Assembly: GCF_900094925.1 (NCBI RefSeq)
Contig: NZ_FMAY01000008.1
Coordinates: 62,001-126,000 of the forward strand
Reading direction: 5' to 3'
From: Kosakonia oryzendophytica
GTDB taxonomy: Bacteria; Pseudomonadota; Gammaproteobacteria; Enterobacterales; Enterobacteriaceae
Length of the DNA: 64,000 nt
The notes below the pieces were generated by a model. That model was given only the letters and a program-made list of their open reading frames with translations, was not told the DNA's origin and did no database searches. Each line of letters opens with the position of its first letter. The stretch's first letter is position 1. Of this stretch, positions 1-7,863 are shown piece by piece. Position numbers and translations under genes: made by a program.

Positions 1-85
1 CTCTCCTTACCCACATCCCGGCGAATAAAACAATGGGGAGCAGGTCAGGGTCTCGCGCAGACGCAGAAAAAGAGCCTGTTTGCCC

Positions 86-991
86 CTACCGGAAAAATGT
101 CGCCATTGCCTCACTCAGTGCGTTGGGCTGTTCATCCGGGATAAAGTGACCACTCTGCGGGATAGTGATGCCCGTTACCACCGCCGCAAACTGATGTAGC
201 GGGGTCGCCATATCAGGAATAGATCCCTCTTCAGCGCTAATTGCCAGGAGCGGTAGCATCAATTTACCCTGCCCGCACCGCGTCCGATTCTGGGCGGCTG
301 ACACTGCCGCCTCGCGATAAGGCGCTAACCCTGCGCGAAGAGCACCACGTTGTCTCATTAACCGCACATACTCTGCGATATCCTCATGGCTAAATGCCAT
401 CGGACTGGCGGTTTTGCGCCGCAGGAACCATTCAAGGTAAACATCCTCACGCCCGCTAATTAACGCTTCCGGCAGATCGGGAAGCACATGGAAAGCAAAG
501 TGCCAGGTCTTCCAGGCTTTATCAGGTGTTGCAGGTAAGGCATCCGGCAATGTGATACCCGGGATACCGGCATCCAGCAGCGCCAATTTGATGACCTGCT
601 GGCTATAACACATGGCATAAGGCCACGCGACCCAGGCACCGACATCATGGGCGGCAAGGTAATGTCTTTCAATCTTGAGCGTTTGCATAAAGCGATAGAC
701 ATTTCCGGCCAGTGTCTGTGTATCGTAGCCAGCCAGAGGCTTGTCTGAGTCGCCCTGACCGGGCAGATCAAGCGCGATGAGGTCGTAACGATCGCCGAGC
801 AGCGCCATCACTTTGTACCAGGCATATGCGCTTTGCGGAAAGCCGGCCAGCAGCAGCAACACGTCACCATGCGGGTTGCCGCCTCTGACATAGTGCAAGC
901 GAACACCGTCGACTGCCGCGTAGAAATGAGCAAAGCCGGGCAAATTATCGACCGGTTGCGACCAGGGTTGTGTAATTGATTGATCAGGCAT
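86..991 (-). CDS. alpha/beta-fold hydrolase, epoxide hydrolase/haloalkane dehalogenase type
   Basis: The 301-residue protein has the alpha/beta hydrolase layout. An oxyanion-hole segment GFP lies near residues 50-52, an Asp nucleophile sits in HDVGAW (D116), and the C-terminal catalytic His is in SGHFIPDEQP (H282). An Asp nucleophile rather than Ser is typical of soluble epoxide hydrolases and haloalkane dehalogenases, so hydrolysis of an epoxide or halide is the likely chemistry; the substrate is not visible. No signal peptide is seen, so it is probably cytoplasmic. It is the second gene after the TetR-type regulator on the same strand, 51 bases downstream, with an operator-like palindrome between them. 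The family call is firm and the substrate unknown. Confidence 0.8.
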   Translation of the reverse strand: MPDQSITQPWSQPVDNLPGFAHFYAAVDGVRLHYVRGGNPHGDVLLLLAGFPQSAYAWYKVMALLGDRYDLIALDLPGQGDSDKPLAGYDTQTLAGNVYRFMQTLKIERHYLAAHDVGAWVAWPYAMCYSQQVIKLALLDAGIPGITLPDALPATPDKAWKTWHFAFHVLPDLPEALISGREDVYLEWFLRRKTASPMAFSHEDIAEYVRLMRQRGALRAGLAPYREAAVSAAQNRTRCGQGKLMLPLLAISAEEGSIPDMATPLHQFAAVVTGITIPQSGHFIPDEQPNALSEAMATFFR

Positions 992-1010
992 TTATCACTC
1001 CGGTTATTTA

Positions 1011-1026
1011 GGAAATGAACATTTCC
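1011..1026. promoter_or_regulatory. putative TetR-type operator before the hydrolase gene
   Basis: GGAAATGAACATTTCC has perfect 7-bp arms around a 2-bp centre and lies just upstream of the hydrolase start. A related 16-mer lies upstream of the adjacent regulator gene (12 of 16 positions equal), which suggests that the regulator binds both. The binding itself is inferred. Confidence 0.5.
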
Positions 1027-1042
1027 TTTATGGTTAAAATTT

Positions 1043-1663
1043 TTAGTCGAGTAGGGCCATGACCGTGGCTACCAGACGATCATGTGCCGGTAACTCACCG
1101 CTCTTACCCGCCACACGCATACCCAGCACCAGACACATCAGGACGCTGCTCAGTGCTTGTGCATCATGTCGTGGATGCACAGACCCATCCTGCTTTCCCT
1201 GCTCAATCAGTTGGCGGATCGTGTGTTGGTTGCGTTCAAGTGCAGCGCGGACCAACCCGGCCAGTCCGTCGTCAAGCAGCCCCAATTCAATGGCACTCCC
1301 GACAACCAGACAACCGCGTCGCCCCTCCATATCGCTGGCAGACTCAAGATAGAAGCGCAGGAGTTCGGCGATTTTTGCCCGCCCATCAGGTTGCTGTGTC
1401 AGGCGCTGACGCAGGGTTTGATTGCGCAGCGAGGTATACCGTGCAAACACTTGCAGGAAGAGGCTTCGCTTGTCGTGAAAGGCTTTATAGATACTGCCGG
1501 CCGTGAGCTGCATCGCCTCGCTTAGATCGGTTATCGACGCACTGTGGTAACCCTTTTCACGAAATACCGGTATTGCAAGATCCAGCGCTGAATCCGGGTC
1601 GAACTGTCGCGGGCGTCCCCGTTCACGGGCACTGTGCAATGTCTCAGGCATCATGCTCTCCAT
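1043..1663 (-). CDS. TetR/AcrR-family transcriptional regulator
   Basis: The N-terminal segment RGRPRQFDPDSALDLAIPVFREKGY followed by TAGSIYKAFHDKRSLFLQVF is the classic TetR helix-turn-helix, and the rest is a helical ligand-binding domain (206 residues, normal for the family). The first Met could be residue 1, 4 or 5 because ATGs are close together. It is transcribed first, ahead of the hydrolase gene, and palindromes upstream of both genes suggest autoregulation plus control of the hydrolase. The ligand is unknown, possibly the hydrolase substrate or a relative. Confidence 0.85.
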   Translation of the reverse strand: MESMMPETLHSARERGRPRQFDPDSALDLAIPVFREKGYHSASITDLSEAMQLTAGSIYKAFHDKRSLFLQVFARYTSLRNQTLRQRLTQQPDGRAKIAELLRFYLESASDMEGRRGCLVVGSAIELGLLDDGLAGLVRAALERNQHTIRQLIEQGKQDGSVHPRHDAQALSSVLMCLVLGMRVAGKSGELPAHDRLVATVMALLD

Positions 1664-1666
1664 TTT

Positions 1667-1682
1667 GGAAATAATCGATTCC
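1667..1682. promoter_or_regulatory. putative TetR-type operator before its own gene
   Basis: GGAAATAATCGATTCC lies directly upstream of the TetR-family start codon and matches the 1011-1026 palindrome at 12 of 16 positions, with identical outer bases. It is a likely autoregulatory site. Confidence 0.45.
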
Positions 1683-1762
1683 TAAATACTCCCACAGAAA
1701 ACGACAATTGGAAAGTTTTCCGCTTGATGAAAATGCGCGCTAAAACGAAACACGCTCGCGAA

Positions 1763-1805
1763 CCGCAGGTGCCGCAGGTGCCGCAGGTGCCGCAGGTGCC
1801 GCAGG
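1763..1805. repeat. 9-bp tandem repeat (CCGCAGGTG x 4.8)
   Basis: Four exact copies of CCGCAGGTG run head to tail, followed by a partial fifth copy. The array lies in the 455-base gap between the TetR-family gene and the SGNH-like gene. The rest of that gap is AT-rich and noncoding and presumably holds the promoter of the downstream gene. Confidence 0.9.
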
Positions 1806-2117
1806 ATGAATAATGTCGCTCAGTTCGGGTGAATCTCCATTCGTCCCTGGCCAGAAAAGTCCGTCAGTTATAAAAAACCACCCCTCATCAAATTAGCCAA
1901 ATAATATGCGACAACCCTTTGTAGTATATCAGCCCGATACGTACTTCAATCGGTTGAATAGAGCGCTAAAAATACTAAAAATTGCCTTTTTCAATCCGCC
2001 TCAAATACATCCTTTAATATATCCATATCTATTCGCCTCCTGTATACTTCGCGATTAACTAAAAAAATGCGCTTGTTATTGTTGTATTATTTTTTACTAT
2101 GAACCAGGGAAAGTAAA

Positions 2118-3554
2118 ATGAATAACAGAGTTCTTTTTCTAAAAAATATGCACGTCCTTGCACAAAAACTCAGTTGGATTGAAAATGATTCCGTCGTGGA
2201 TGAGTTGAAGGATTTATTTATTGCAAATAGTCATCTATTAAATGATGATGAGAATACCACAACATTTATTAATCAACTGATTTACTGTGCTGGGAAAAAT
2301 GTCACACCAGACGATGTTGAAAACTTACTCTCTCACTTAACTGATTTTTTTATATACTATTTTTCAATACAACCGTGTCATGTTTTCTTCGTCGGAAGAG
2401 ATTGGGACTCCTACCAGCAAAACGCGCTTTTCCTTCCATCTAATATGGAAAAAGTAACCGCATTCGAAATCAATCTGGACACAGCCCCGGAAAGCATCCA
2501 GCTAAACCAGAGTGACGATACGTTTATTCCCCTGATCGTCACAGATTCCACAGGGTTTAACTTCATCAAAAAAAATAATATAGAATTCCCTGACGCGCTA
2601 ACCATCCTGCAATTTCCAGAGAAGAATACCAGTCTTTATAGTATGGATATTGGATTCATACCTCTTCTTAATGCTCGTTATAAAAAAATCATCAGCGATC
2701 CAAATGTACAGAGTGTGATACTTGGATCATCCTATGCATACCAGGGATTCCCTGATGAGCTATTAGATAAATCAGTAAACCTCTCTATCTTCTCCGGTGA
2801 TTTTACTTTATCGTACAGCCTGATTAAGAAAATAACAGAAACAACACATATACGAAATTTCATTCTCTGCATCGGTCTTTATGATGCTTTTTATGAGTTA
2901 TCAATGGGCGCTGCCCCAACGTTCCCTATTGCTCGCTACTTCTGCAAAAGCCAGGATATTGAATACAATTTCAGGAATAAAGTCGATAACTCCAATAGTA
3001 GTTCAACTAGCCAACATATTCTGAGCCCACTTGATTTGCTCATCAGGCATATCTACGAGAGAAAAACTCACCTTAAGTTTTATAATGATGAGGAATTATC
3101 GAGACTCAGTAGTCTGTTGCTTGATGAGCCGATTGTAAAAAAATCTGTCGATTTTATAAATGAGAGAAACTATCGCACTGACTTTTCATATTCATCAGCA
3201 GACATCCTGACACGTACATCAGAACTATCAAAGGCTTATACAAGAAAGCATAGTTTTGAAAATAATAAAGAGGTCATTTCCTCCATGATAGAGTTAATTA
3301 AAGAAACGAACTCTACCATTAATTTTATCGTTATGCCGTTCACTGACTTTTACGTTGAAAACTTTGATAAAAACCTAAAAAATGAAACGCTGGAGTATAT
3401 CGAAAGTATTACTGATGGCCAGAATGTATTCATGACTGATTTATCGACACATGAAGCATTCACGCCTGAAGATTATTACGATTCGGATCATTTGAATTTT
3501 AATGGCGCCCGAAAGCTCTGTCACGTTGTTAAGCAGCTAGGGTGTGAAATTTAA
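2118..3554 (+). CDS. orphan SGNH/GDSL-hydrolase-like protein
   Basis: This 478-residue protein is not matched to a named gene. It shows a GSSYAYQG segment near residues 203-210 after a beta-strand (LG-S-S, like SGNH block I) and a C-terminal DSDHLN segment near 455-460 (the D-x-x-H of block V), the spacing expected of SGNH-fold esterases or transferases. The 200 N-terminal residues are unassigned. No signal peptide is evident. An AGGGA ribosome site precedes the ATG. The gene is clearly more AT-rich than its neighbours and stands alone with its own terminator, consistent with horizontal acquisition. A role in modifying a surface glycan is possible but only inferred. Confidence 0.55.
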   Translation: MNNRVLFLKNMHVLAQKLSWIENDSVVDELKDLFIANSHLLNDDENTTTFINQLIYCAGKNVTPDDVENLLSHLTDFFIYYFSIQPCHVFFVGRDWDSYQQNALFLPSNMEKVTAFEINLDTAPESIQLNQSDDTFIPLIVTDSTGFNFIKKNNIEFPDALTILQFPEKNTSLYSMDIGFIPLLNARYKKIISDPNVQSVILGSSYAYQGFPDELLDKSVNLSIFSGDFTLSYSLIKKITETTHIRNFILCIGLYDAFYELSMGAAPTFPIARYFCKSQDIEYNFRNKVDNSNSSSTSQHILSPLDLLIRHIYERKTHLKFYNDEELSRLSSLLLDEPIVKKSVDFINERNYRTDFSYSSADILTRTSELSKAYTRKHSFENNKEVISSMIELIKETNSTINFIVMPFTDFYVENFDKNLKNETLEYIESITDGQNVFMTDLSTHEAFTPEDYYDSDHLNFNGARKLCHVVKQLGCEI

Positions 3555-3629
3555 CAAACAGGCGTGTTATACCGAAAAATCGCTTTTCCTTATGGCTTAA
3601 CAGCAGAAAAGCGATAATGTGGCCTTTAG

Positions 3630-3657
3630 CCTGACGCGCATTCGTCAGGTTTTTTTG
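3630..3657 (+). terminator. rho-independent terminator after the SGNH-like gene
   Basis: CCTGACG/CGTCAGG hairpin with a 6-base loop, followed by eight T. A second, longer inverted repeat (ATCGCTTTTC/GAAAAGCGAT, 3579-3615) lies just before it. Confidence 0.8.
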
Positions 3658-3801
3658 GGTCAGGATTTATCATACAGCGCATTGCAAGCATGACCGAAAC
3701 CGGATGACGGCGTTTTTTACGCTCCAGGAGAGCATGACGTATCCTGAACGTCAGACGACGTAATTTTTTGATTGTCCTGGAAAAAGTGAGCGAGCAAAGT
3801 A

Positions 3802-3827
3802 CCGCCCCGTCATCTGAATCGGGGCGG
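3802..3827. other. GC-rich hairpin between the SGNH-like and mipA-like genes
   Basis: CCGCCCCG and CGGGGCGG arms enclose a 10-base loop downstream of the mipA-like stop codon. There is no T tract on either side, so it is a possible 3'-end stabiliser rather than a clear terminator. Nothing else is evident in the 338-base gap. Confidence 0.4.
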
Positions 3828-3892
3828 AGCGTATGCGTATTTATTGACCGTGCATCGCCACACGCAGCCGGGAAGGACACGCAAAAAAGCGC

Positions 3893-4728
3893 TCAGAAGC
3901 GATATGTCACTTTCAGGCTTCCGGTGGGCGATGATTTTCGTTGCACAATCGGGCTGTTGCGTGCGTCCCCGGTCAACTGCGTATAGCCTGCTGCAGTAAC
4001 CACGCTCCAGTCTGGGGTGAGCTTGTACGTCCAGTCAATATTCATGTTATAGGCATAAATTCCCGATCTGGCATCATATTGAGCAAACCCCGATGCGGCC
4101 GACTGTGATGCGCTTACGCCGTAGTAAGTCTGCATGTACTGGCTCGTCCCCCAACTGCCGGTCAGCGCCAGTGTCACGGAATTTTTGGGTGACGTATACA
4201 GCGGGCTGGTAATGCCAAAATGCAGCGCCGTACCGTTGCTTCGCTCAGAAATCGGCACCTCCGCCTGCAATTGCACATTAAGCCAGTCGGTCACCCGGTA
4301 CCCTAACCCGGGTACACCAATCGCTGAGCCTTTGACGTCACCCATCCCCCGCAACTCATCGCTGCCGTAGCTGACTGAGTCGCTGTCCACGTTACGATCC
4401 TTACGGCCTGCGCGATAACTCAGCGCAGCGCTGTAATCCAGCTTACCGATATTGTTGCCGTAACCGATACCCCGCGTACTGCTGATGAAGAAACCATTTG
4501 CCATCGAGTAATCAAGCACCAGGGCCGTTGTGGCGCGGCTTTTATCCGAACCAGAATAGCGTGGCGCAACATCCACACCCCCCCGAGGGTTAACGCGTTG
4601 CCTTGTTGCTGTTCTGCCGCCAGGGTCGGGGTGGCCAGCAACGCCAGAATAATGCCCGGCACTACTTTTTTCAGGTTGCGACCCGAGAGTGAGGGGGGAA
4701 ACTTATGACGCAGTTCGATGTTTCTCAT
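3893..4728 (-). pseudogene. MipA/OmpV-family outer-membrane protein, frameshifted in a G7 run
   Basis: The N-terminal part (from 4728) encodes a signal peptide ending LLATPTLAAEQQQ and then NALTLGG. At that point the frame is lost, and the adjacent frame continues with VDVAPRYSGSDKSR through beta-barrel-like sequence to a terminal ...KVTYRF, a C-terminal Phe as in outer-membrane barrels. The break is exactly at a run of seven G (4578-4584 on this strand): six G would give one uninterrupted protein of 277 residues, the expected size for MipA/OmpV proteins. It is transcribed divergently from a two-component system. It may be a fresh pseudogene, a phase-variable gene or a sequencing error. Confidence 0.75.
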
Positions 4729-4934
4729 TAAAGAAGTCCTTGTGGATTCAACTGATTACGATATAAACGGTTTTTAAACACCAGAACGCTCAGTTTGAAT
4801 GCTCCCCCTAAAGTTCTCATGAGCCAAAAATGAAGAAAGCATGAAGCAAGTACAGGTGCCCCAAACCTGATAGATTTCCTGATATCGATTTTTTCTTCAG
4901 ACGTTCTTCATTCACCGTTGATACAGTAACCATT

Positions 4935-5612
4935 GTGAAAATTCTCCTAATCGAAGACGACCTGGATCTCGGCAATGGCGTGCGTATTGCTCTTTCAGAT
5001 CAAGGATTTGACGTCATATGGGTTCGCCGAAAAGAGGATGCGCTGCATCAGCTTGACGCTTGCGTGCCAGAACTTGTGCTGCTCGACCTCGGACTGCCCG
5101 ACGGCGATGGCATGAGCCTGATGGCGTGCTTGCGTCAGCAGTGCAAGGGTATCCCGGTCATCATCCTGACCGCGCGAGGCACGTTGCAAGATCGCCTCAG
5201 TGGCCTGGATGCTGGTGCAGACGACTATCTCGTTAAACCTTTTGTGCTCGCCGAGTTGTTAGCAAGGGTGAGAGCCCTTGCACGCCGCAGTTACGGTTTT
5301 CAGGATGAGGCGATAGAAATCCGCGGCCTCTCTCTCCATGTGCCGACTCGTCGCGTAACCGTGGGTGCAGGTCATGTCGATTTGACGGCCAGTGAATACG
5401 CGCTGCTTGAAACGTTAATGTTGCGTGCTGACCGCGTGCTGACACGCCGTTTTCTGGAAGAAAAGATCTTCGGCGCAAAAGAAAACATGAGTAATGCGCT
5501 CGATGTGCATATGGGTAATTTGCGTCGCAAAATTGGCGACGGCTATGTACGCACGGTGCGGGGCGTAGGGTATGTCATTGATACCGTACCGATCCAGAAA
5601 GGAGCGGGTTGA
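4935..5612 (+). CDS. OmpR-family response regulator
   Basis: The receiver domain has the acidic pair in IEDD (residues 8-9), phospho-acceptor D51 in LLDLGLPDG, T79 and K101 (VKPF). It is followed by a winged-helix domain with the family pattern LTASEYALLETLM ... RRKIGDGYVRTVRGVGYVI. The start is GTG. It overlaps the downstream kinase gene (TGATG), so the two are translationally coupled. The divergent mipA-like gene 200 bases away is the most obvious target, by analogy with similar pairings; this is inference. The closest named relatives are of the QseB/PmrA/TctD type, but no exact symbol is claimed. Confidence 0.88.
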   Translation: MKILLIEDDLDLGNGVRIALSDQGFDVIWVRRKEDALHQLDACVPELVLLDLGLPDGDGMSLMACLRQQCKGIPVIILTARGTLQDRLSGLDAGADDYLVKPFVLAELLARVRALARRSYGFQDEAIEIRGLSLHVPTRRVTVGAGHVDLTASEYALLETLMLRADRVLTRRFLEEKIFGAKENMSNALDVHMGNLRRKIGDGYVRTVRGVGYVIDTVPIQKGAG

Positions 5613-7000
5613 TGCGCAATGTTTGGCACCACCTGAGAACGCCAACGCTCGTGCGGCGAGTGATGATCGCGCAAATGGTACTGCTTACACTGCTTTGGTG
5701 TCTTTTTCTGACCTACGTTTTGTGGGAGGACTTGCGCAGTCCCCCGATACTAACGGGCAGTAAGACTTACGAAACCATTTTTACAATGATCGATCGTATG
5801 GACGATAGCCCGCAGAAGCGCACTGATGTTCTGGACGCGTTCAGCAAGGCCTTGCGGGAAGATTATGGCGGAAGTGAAGATCCGGAACTGTCAATCAGCC
5901 TGATCGTTCGGAAAAATAAAGAGATTATTTATGCATCTGATGGCGCCCCAACAGGCGTGACAAACACCAGGTATGGGAAAATCCAGACGATTCAGAGTGA
6001 AGGTCGTAGCTGGACTAGCCGTACCCTCAAATCCGAAAACGCCGATGTGGAGGTAACACTTATCACCCCTGCCGGAGGCTGGAACTTCTTTATTTACCTG
6101 AACTCGCGTGGCTACTACGTATTACCGCTGTTGGTGTGCATTCCTTTTCTTTTGTTTCCCGCGTGGCTGTCTATCCGCATTGCCATGCGTCCCTGGAACA
6201 AGGTCGTCACTGAAATTGCCTTCCGAACGCCAGAAGATCTCTCGCCCTTAAAAGAAGTGCCAAAACACAGGGAGCTTCGCCAAATGGTCGATGCGGTTAA
6301 TGGATTCCTCACCAGAGTGCGAGAAAGCACGGAAAGGGAACGGGTTTTCATAGCCGATGCCGCTCACGAACTGCGTACTCCCCTGGCGGCGATGCGCATC
6401 AATGTTGAGGCCTTGCAAGCCTATATAAACAGCGATAGCCAACAGGAGTTACTTGCAGGGATTATTCGCAGCAATAGCCGTGCGGCTCGTCTCGTCAATC
6501 AGTTGCTGCTGCTGATGCACAGCGAAGCGCGTACAGACACGGTTATGGCGCCGGTGCCGCTGACGACGCTCATACAAGAGCGAATGGCTGCACTGGCACC
6601 GCTGGCGGCTGAACGTAGTATCGAGCTCGAATTCTACTCTCATGATGAAATCTGGATTACCGGTGTCAGGGAACGCCTGATGTCGCTGATCGACAACGTC
6701 ATTGAAAATGCCGTGAAATACAGTCCTGAGGGCGGACGGGTTGTGGTAGAGGTACGATCATCTGATGCATCCACTCAGCTATGTGTCTCAGACGCGGGGC
6801 CAGGCATTCCCGTTGAATTGAGGGAGCGGGTGTTCGACAGATTTTTTCGCGATCCCAATCAGGTGCAAAGCGGGAGTGGATTGGGGCTTGCAATTGTCAA
6901 CGCGGTTGCGCAGCAACACAACAGCAGCGTAAGCCTGAGTACCTCTGCCGAAGGTGGGCTCATGGTTACGGTTAACTTCCCAAACCACACGTCCGCCTGA
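5612..7000 (+). CDS. membrane sensor histidine kinase
   Basis: A protein of 462 residues is predicted from the ATG that overlaps the regulator stop. It has a first membrane helix near residues 17-38, a periplasmic sensor region of about 130 residues, and a second helix near 169-189. The dimerisation/phosphoacceptor segment ADAAHELRTPLAAMR has its His near 252. The ATPase domain shows the N box (IDNVIENAVKYSPEGG), G1 (DAGPGIP), F box (FDRFFR) and G2 (GSGLGLAIV). All kinase elements are intact. The partner is the upstream OmpR-type regulator. The stimulus is not visible from the sensor domain. Confidence 0.88.
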   Translation: MRNVWHHLRTPTLVRRVMIAQMVLLTLLWCLFLTYVLWEDLRSPPILTGSKTYETIFTMIDRMDDSPQKRTDVLDAFSKALREDYGGSEDPELSISLIVRKNKEIIYASDGAPTGVTNTRYGKIQTIQSEGRSWTSRTLKSENADVEVTLITPAGGWNFFIYLNSRGYYVLPLLVCIPFLLFPAWLSIRIAMRPWNKVVTEIAFRTPEDLSPLKEVPKHRELRQMVDAVNGFLTRVRESTERERVFIADAAHELRTPLAAMRINVEALQAYINSDSQQELLAGIIRSNSRAARLVNQLLLLMHSEARTDTVMAPVPLTTLIQERMAALAPLAAERSIELEFYSHDEIWITGVRERLMSLIDNVIENAVKYSPEGGRVVVEVRSSDASTQLCVSDAGPGIPVELRERVFDRFFRDPNQVQSGSGLGLAIVNAVAQQHNSSVSLSTSAEGGLMVTVNFPNHTSA

Positions 7001-7318
7001 ACGAAAACACGGTTTTTGAACCCAGCCCGCCGGAGAGTATCCCCGTTCGGGCCCCTTCCAAAATGCTTTCCGAATACCGCCCCTAACGTCTTACGAACAT
7101 CTGCTGAATGGCCAGGATCGTCTACCGATCAGGCGTCAGCCCACATTGAATGTGAGATCAGCGTTGCCTTTTGTGCACACCGGAAACTTATTTTTACGAG
7201 TCAGGTCACCCGTAGACTTCTTCAAAAAAATTGCCGTATTTGTTATATTATTGCTCATTGATTATTCACCTCTGCGGTGCCAAAAAGAACAAGATTCACC
7301 GCAACCCAGGACAATGAA

Positions 7319-7798
7319 ATGTTAGATTACCGCTTCCCGACAGCTTTGCAGATGGTACTCAGCGTAGCGATGGCGGAGCAATTGGGTGAACGTTCGACAA
7401 GTGCGATTCTGGCCTACGGTTTGGAAGCGAATCCGAGCTTTATCCGCAAATTAATGGTTCCACTCACGCGTGACGGCATTATCGTCTCAACGCTTGGCCG
7501 CAACGGTTCTATTCACCTTGGTCGCCCGGCGGAAAAGATCACTCTGCGCGATATTTATGTTTCCGTCACCGAAGATAAAAAGCTGTGGGCGTCGCGTCCC
7601 GATATACCGGCTCGCTGCGTGGTCAGTGCCAACGCGTGCTGGTACTTCAAATCTATCGCCGATGAAGCAGAGCAGGCTTCGTTAGAGGTGTTAGCTCGCC
7701 ATACCGTGGCAAGCGCGCTGGCGGAAGTCCAAAAAGCCAATACCAGCGGGTTCGATCTGGTGCCTGACATTGTTGCCCAGCATAAAAAAGCGCTTTGA
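7319..7798 (+). CDS. oqxR: Rrf2-family repressor of the oqxAB efflux genes
   Basis: A 159-residue winged-helix protein of the Rrf2 family: an N-terminal DNA-binding region (FPTALQMVLSVAMAEQ ... SFIRKLMVPLTRDGIIVSTLGRNGSIHLGR) and one central Cys-containing segment, without the three-Cys Fe-S pattern of IscR. The ATG at 7319 is preferred because AGGA lies at proper spacing; an upstream start would add 14 unlikely residues. It converges on oqxB, and the locus order rarA-oqxA-oqxB-oqxR is the one known from Klebsiella, where OqxR represses oqxAB and its loss causes overexpression of the pump. No disruption is seen here. The 318 bases before it hold no gene, only the presumed promoter. Confidence 0.85.
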   Translation: MLDYRFPTALQMVLSVAMAEQLGERSTSAILAYGLEANPSFIRKLMVPLTRDGIIVSTLGRNGSIHLGRPAEKITLRDIYVSVTEDKKLWASRPDIPARCVVSANACWYFKSIADEAEQASLEVLARHTVASALAEVQKANTSGFDLVPDIVAQHKKAL

Positions 7799-7813
7799 TT
7801 CTTTTCTGATGAC

Positions 7814-7848
7814 AAAAAAAACCGCCTTCTCTGTGAAGGCGGTTTTTT
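7814..7848. terminator. bidirectional terminator between oqxR and oqxB
   Basis: The stem ACCGCCTTC/GAAGGCGGT with a 5-base loop is preceded by seven A and followed by six T, so it can serve both convergent genes. Confidence 0.9.
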
Positions 7849-7863
7849 GTTATCTGCAACAAC

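Noticed and set aside
1763..1805. Replication-origin iterons
   Set aside because: The units are only 9 bases and head to tail, with no initiator gene or DnaA boxes nearby.
7016..7261. Open frame of 81 codons between the kinase gene and oqxR
   Set aside because: It starts immediately after the kinase stop, has no ribosome site and no recognisable motif; the region is better read as the oqxR upstream region.
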